Shown in pieces: positions 5,506 to 7,351 of a stretch of DNA of 7,351 nucleotides. The DNA is from Roseiarcus sp050013275 (GTDB taxonomy: Bacteria; Pseudomonadota; Alphaproteobacteria; Rhizobiales; Beijerinckiaceae). A program made the translations under genes and the position numbers. Numbering within the stretch: position 1 is the first letter of the stretch; the number at the start of each line of letters is the position of its first letter. The DNA is taken from positions 1 to 7,351 of the forward strand of contig JBEKFO010000207.1 of NCBI GenBank assembly GCA_050013275.1. The letters run 5' to 3'. The notes under the pieces were generated by a model, which was not told where the DNA came from, searched no databases, and worked only from the letters and a program-made list of their open reading frames with translations.

Positions 5506-7329
5506 ATGTGTGGGATCGTAGGGATTCTGGGCGGCAAGCCGGTGGCGGGGGACATCCTCGCCGCCCTGAAGCGGCTCGAATATCGCGGCTATGATTCGGC
5601 GGGCGTGGCGACGCTGGAAAATGGCCGGCTGACGCGGCTGCGCGCCGAGGGCAAGCTGAAGAACCTCGAGGCGCGCCTGGAGGTCTTTCCGCTCGCGGGC
5701 GCGATCGGCATCGGCCACACCCGCTGGGCGACTCACGGCAAGCCGACCGAGCTCAACGCCCATCCGCACGCCAGCCCGCATCTCGCCGTCGTCCACAACG
5801 GCATCATCGAGAACTTCAAGGCCTTGCGCGACGAGCTGATCGCCAAGGGCTATCGCTTCGCCACCGAGACCGATTCGGAAGTCGCGGCGTTTCTGGTCGA
5901 AGACGAGATGGCGTCGGGCAAGAGTCCGACGCAGGCGGTCGCGGCGGCGCTCAAGCGCCTGCGCGGCGCCTTCGCGCTGGTCTATCTGTTCGACGGCCAG
6001 GACAATCTCCTGATCGGCGCGCGCCAAGGCGCGCCGCTCGCGGTCGGCTACGGCGAGGGCGAGATGTATCTCGGCTCGGACGCGCTGGCGCTGGCGCCCT
6101 TCACCGACCGGATCGCCTATCTCGAAGAGGGCGATTGGGTCGCGGTGACCCGCGAGGGCGCCGAATTCCACGACGCCACGGATCGAATCGTCTCCCGCCG
6201 CGTCGCGCGCAGTCCAGGGGGCGGACTGCTGGCGGAAAAGGGCAATTATCGCCACTTCATGGCCAAGGAGTTTCACGAACAGCCGGAAGTCGTCGGCCAC
6301 ACCATCGCCCACTACATCGACATGGGCGCGCAGCGTTTGCGTCCGTTCGCCTGGCCCGTCGACCCCAAGGAGATTTCGCGGGTTTCGCTCGTCGGCTGCG
6401 GCACCGCCTACATGGCCGGCCTGGTCGGCAAGTATTGGATCGAGCGCTTCGCCCGCCTGCCGGTCGAGATCGACGTCGCGTCCGAATATCGCTATCGCGA
6501 GGCGCCGGTCGAAAAAGGCGGCCTGACGATCTTCATCTCGCAATCGGGCGAAACCGCAGACACGCTGGCCTCGCTTCGTTACGCAAGAGAGCAGGGCGGC
6601 AAGACCGTCGCCGTCGTCAATGTCGCGACCTCCAGCATCGCGCGGCTCGCCGATGTCGCCGCGCCGACCCTGGCCGGGCCCGAGATCGGCGTCGCCTCGA
6701 CCAAGGCCTTCACCTGTCAGCTCGCGACGTTGGCGTGCCTGGCGCTGGGCCTTGCGCGCGCGCGCGGCGCGCTCGGCGAAAAGGAAGAAGCCGCGCTGGT
6801 GGGCGAACTGATCGCCACGCCGGGCCTGCTGGCCGAAGCGCTGAAGCTGGAGCCCGCGCTCGAGCACATCGCCCACAAGCTCGCCCGCGCCCGCGACGTC
6901 CTCTATCTCGGCCGCGGCACCGCCTATCCGATCGCGCTCGAAGGCGCGCTCAAGCTCAAGGAACTCAGCTACATCCACGCCGAGGGCTACGCGGCGGGCG
7001 AATTGAAGCACGGCCCGATCGCGCTGATCGACGAGGATATGCCGGTCATCGTCATCGCACCCAAAGATGCGGTGTTCGAGAAGACCCTCTCCAACATGCA
7101 GGAGGTCGCGGCGCGCGGCGGTCGCATCATCCTGATCGGCGAACGCCACGCCGCCGACGAAGCGGCGCTCGATCTGGAAAGCTTCCTCGCCATGCCCGAC
7201 ATGGCCCCGACCTTTGCCCCGATCGTCTACGCCGCTCCAGTGCAGATGCTCGCCTATCACACCGCCGTGATCATGGGCAAAGACGCCGATCAGCCGCGCA
7301 ATCTCGCCAAGTCGGTGACGGTGGAATAG
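5506..7329 (+). CDS. glmS: Glutamine--fructose-6-phosphate aminotransferase (isomerizing) GlmS
   Basis: Cytoplasmic enzyme that makes glucosamine-6-phosphate and glutamate from fructose-6-phosphate and glutamine, the first committed step to UDP-GlcNAc. At 607 aa it is full length (E. coli 609 codons). The start is fixed by chemistry: the N-terminal MCGIVG must be trimmed to expose Cys2 as the glutaminase nucleophile. The glutaminase domain (about 2-225) shows YRGYDSAG (26-33), HTRWATHG (71-78), HNGIIEN (97-103) and D123 in ETDSE. The isomerase half has two SIS sugar-binding domains: VSLVGCGTAYMAG from about 293, the phosphate loop SQSGETADT (345-353), GVASTKAF, then LYLGRGTAYPIALEGALKLKE and H502 in ELKHGPIALID, the counterpart of E. 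coli His504. The C-terminus NLAKSVTVE keeps the lysine (K602) that forms the Schiff base with fructose-6-phosphate. It shares a pathway with glmU upstream, but the wide gap suggests its own promoter. Confidence 0.99.
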   Translation: MCGIVGILGGKPVAGDILAALKRLEYRGYDSAGVATLENGRLTRLRAEGKLKNLEARLEVFPLAGAIGIGHTRWATHGKPTELNAHPHASPHLAVVHNGIIENFKALRDELIAKGYRFATETDSEVAAFLVEDEMASGKSPTQAVAAALKRLRGAFALVYLFDGQDNLLIGARQGAPLAVGYGEGEMYLGSDALALAPFTDRIAYLEEGDWVAVTREGAEFHDATDRIVSRRVARSPGGGLLAEKGNYRHFMAKEFHEQPEVVGHTIAHYIDMGAQRLRPFAWPVDPKEISRVSLVGCGTAYMAGLVGKYWIERFARLPVEIDVASEYRYREAPVEKGGLTIFISQSGETADTLASLRYAREQGGKTVAVVNVATSSIARLADVAAPTLAGPEIGVASTKAFTCQLATLACLALGLARARGALGEKEEAALVGELIATPGLLAEALKLEPALEHIAHKLARARDVLYLGRGTAYPIALEGALKLKELSYIHAEGYAAGELKHGPIALIDEDMPVIVIAPKDAVFEKTLSNMQEVAARGGRIILIGERHAADEAALDLESFLAMPDMAPTFAPIVYAAPVQMLAYHTAVIMGKDADQPRNLAKSVTVE

Positions 7330-7333
7330 CTTC

Positions 7334-7347
7334 GGCGCGATAGCGCC
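7334..7347 (+). terminator. Small hairpin just after glmS
   Basis: GGCGC (7334-7338) pairs with GCGCC (7343-7347) around a GATA loop, four bases after the glmS stop. Only TTGC follows before the window ends, so a T-tract cannot be judged. It may be the start of a terminator or just a short chance stem. Confidence 0.3.
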
Positions 7348-7351
7348 TTGC

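Noticed and set aside
5458..7260. A 600-codon open frame on the minus strand opposite glmS
   Set aside because: GlmS on the plus strand is unmistakable with all catalytic motifs. Long antisense frames are common opposite GC-rich genes with strong third-position bias, and the antisense product is low-complexity and rich in arginine and aspartate.

Overview
The window reads as ordinary chromosome from a GC-rich alphaproteobacterium, probably of the order Hyphomicrobiales. I infer this from the strong G/C bias at third codon positions, the alphaproteobacterial look of GlmU and GlmS, and a Tat-exported OpgG. I cannot assign a genus. No insertion sequence, phage gene, tRNA, rRNA or CRISPR array is visible.

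Left arm, minus strand (1-3188): an opgG-opgH pair for osmoregulated periplasmic glucan (OPG) synthesis. opgG (510 aa, Tat signal) is read first. It overlaps by 25 bases the start of opgH, the inner-membrane UDP-glucose glucosyltransferase, which runs off the left edge with 560 codons visible. OpgH polymerises the beta-1,2-glucan backbone and passes it to the periplasm, where OpgG-family proteins process it.

Centre (3189-3481): a 293-base divergent intergenic region that should hold the promoters for the opg pair (leftward) and glmU (rightward). It contains two short inverted repeats but no convincing consensus promoter.

Right arm, plus strand (3482-7329): glmU (455 aa), a roughly 650-base spacer, then glmS (607 aa, complete). 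GlmS makes glucosamine-6-phosphate from fructose-6-phosphate and glutamine. GlmM (not in this window) isomerises it, and GlmU acetylates and uridylates it to UDP-GlcNAc for peptidoglycan and lipopolysaccharide. All four large genes therefore serve the cell envelope.

The glmU-glmS spacer is the least explained part. It holds a cluster of inverted repeats (4861-5131), one or two of which could end glmU transcription. A 29-codon gene with a good ribosome binding site encodes a single-pass membrane peptide (5180-5269). A bulged hairpin followed by TTTT (5365-5400) and a possible glmS promoter (5435-5463) come next. I see no new multi-gene system. The points most worth a second look are the small membrane protein, the structured spacer, and the divergence of OpgG from the enterobacterial consensus at two acidic loops.
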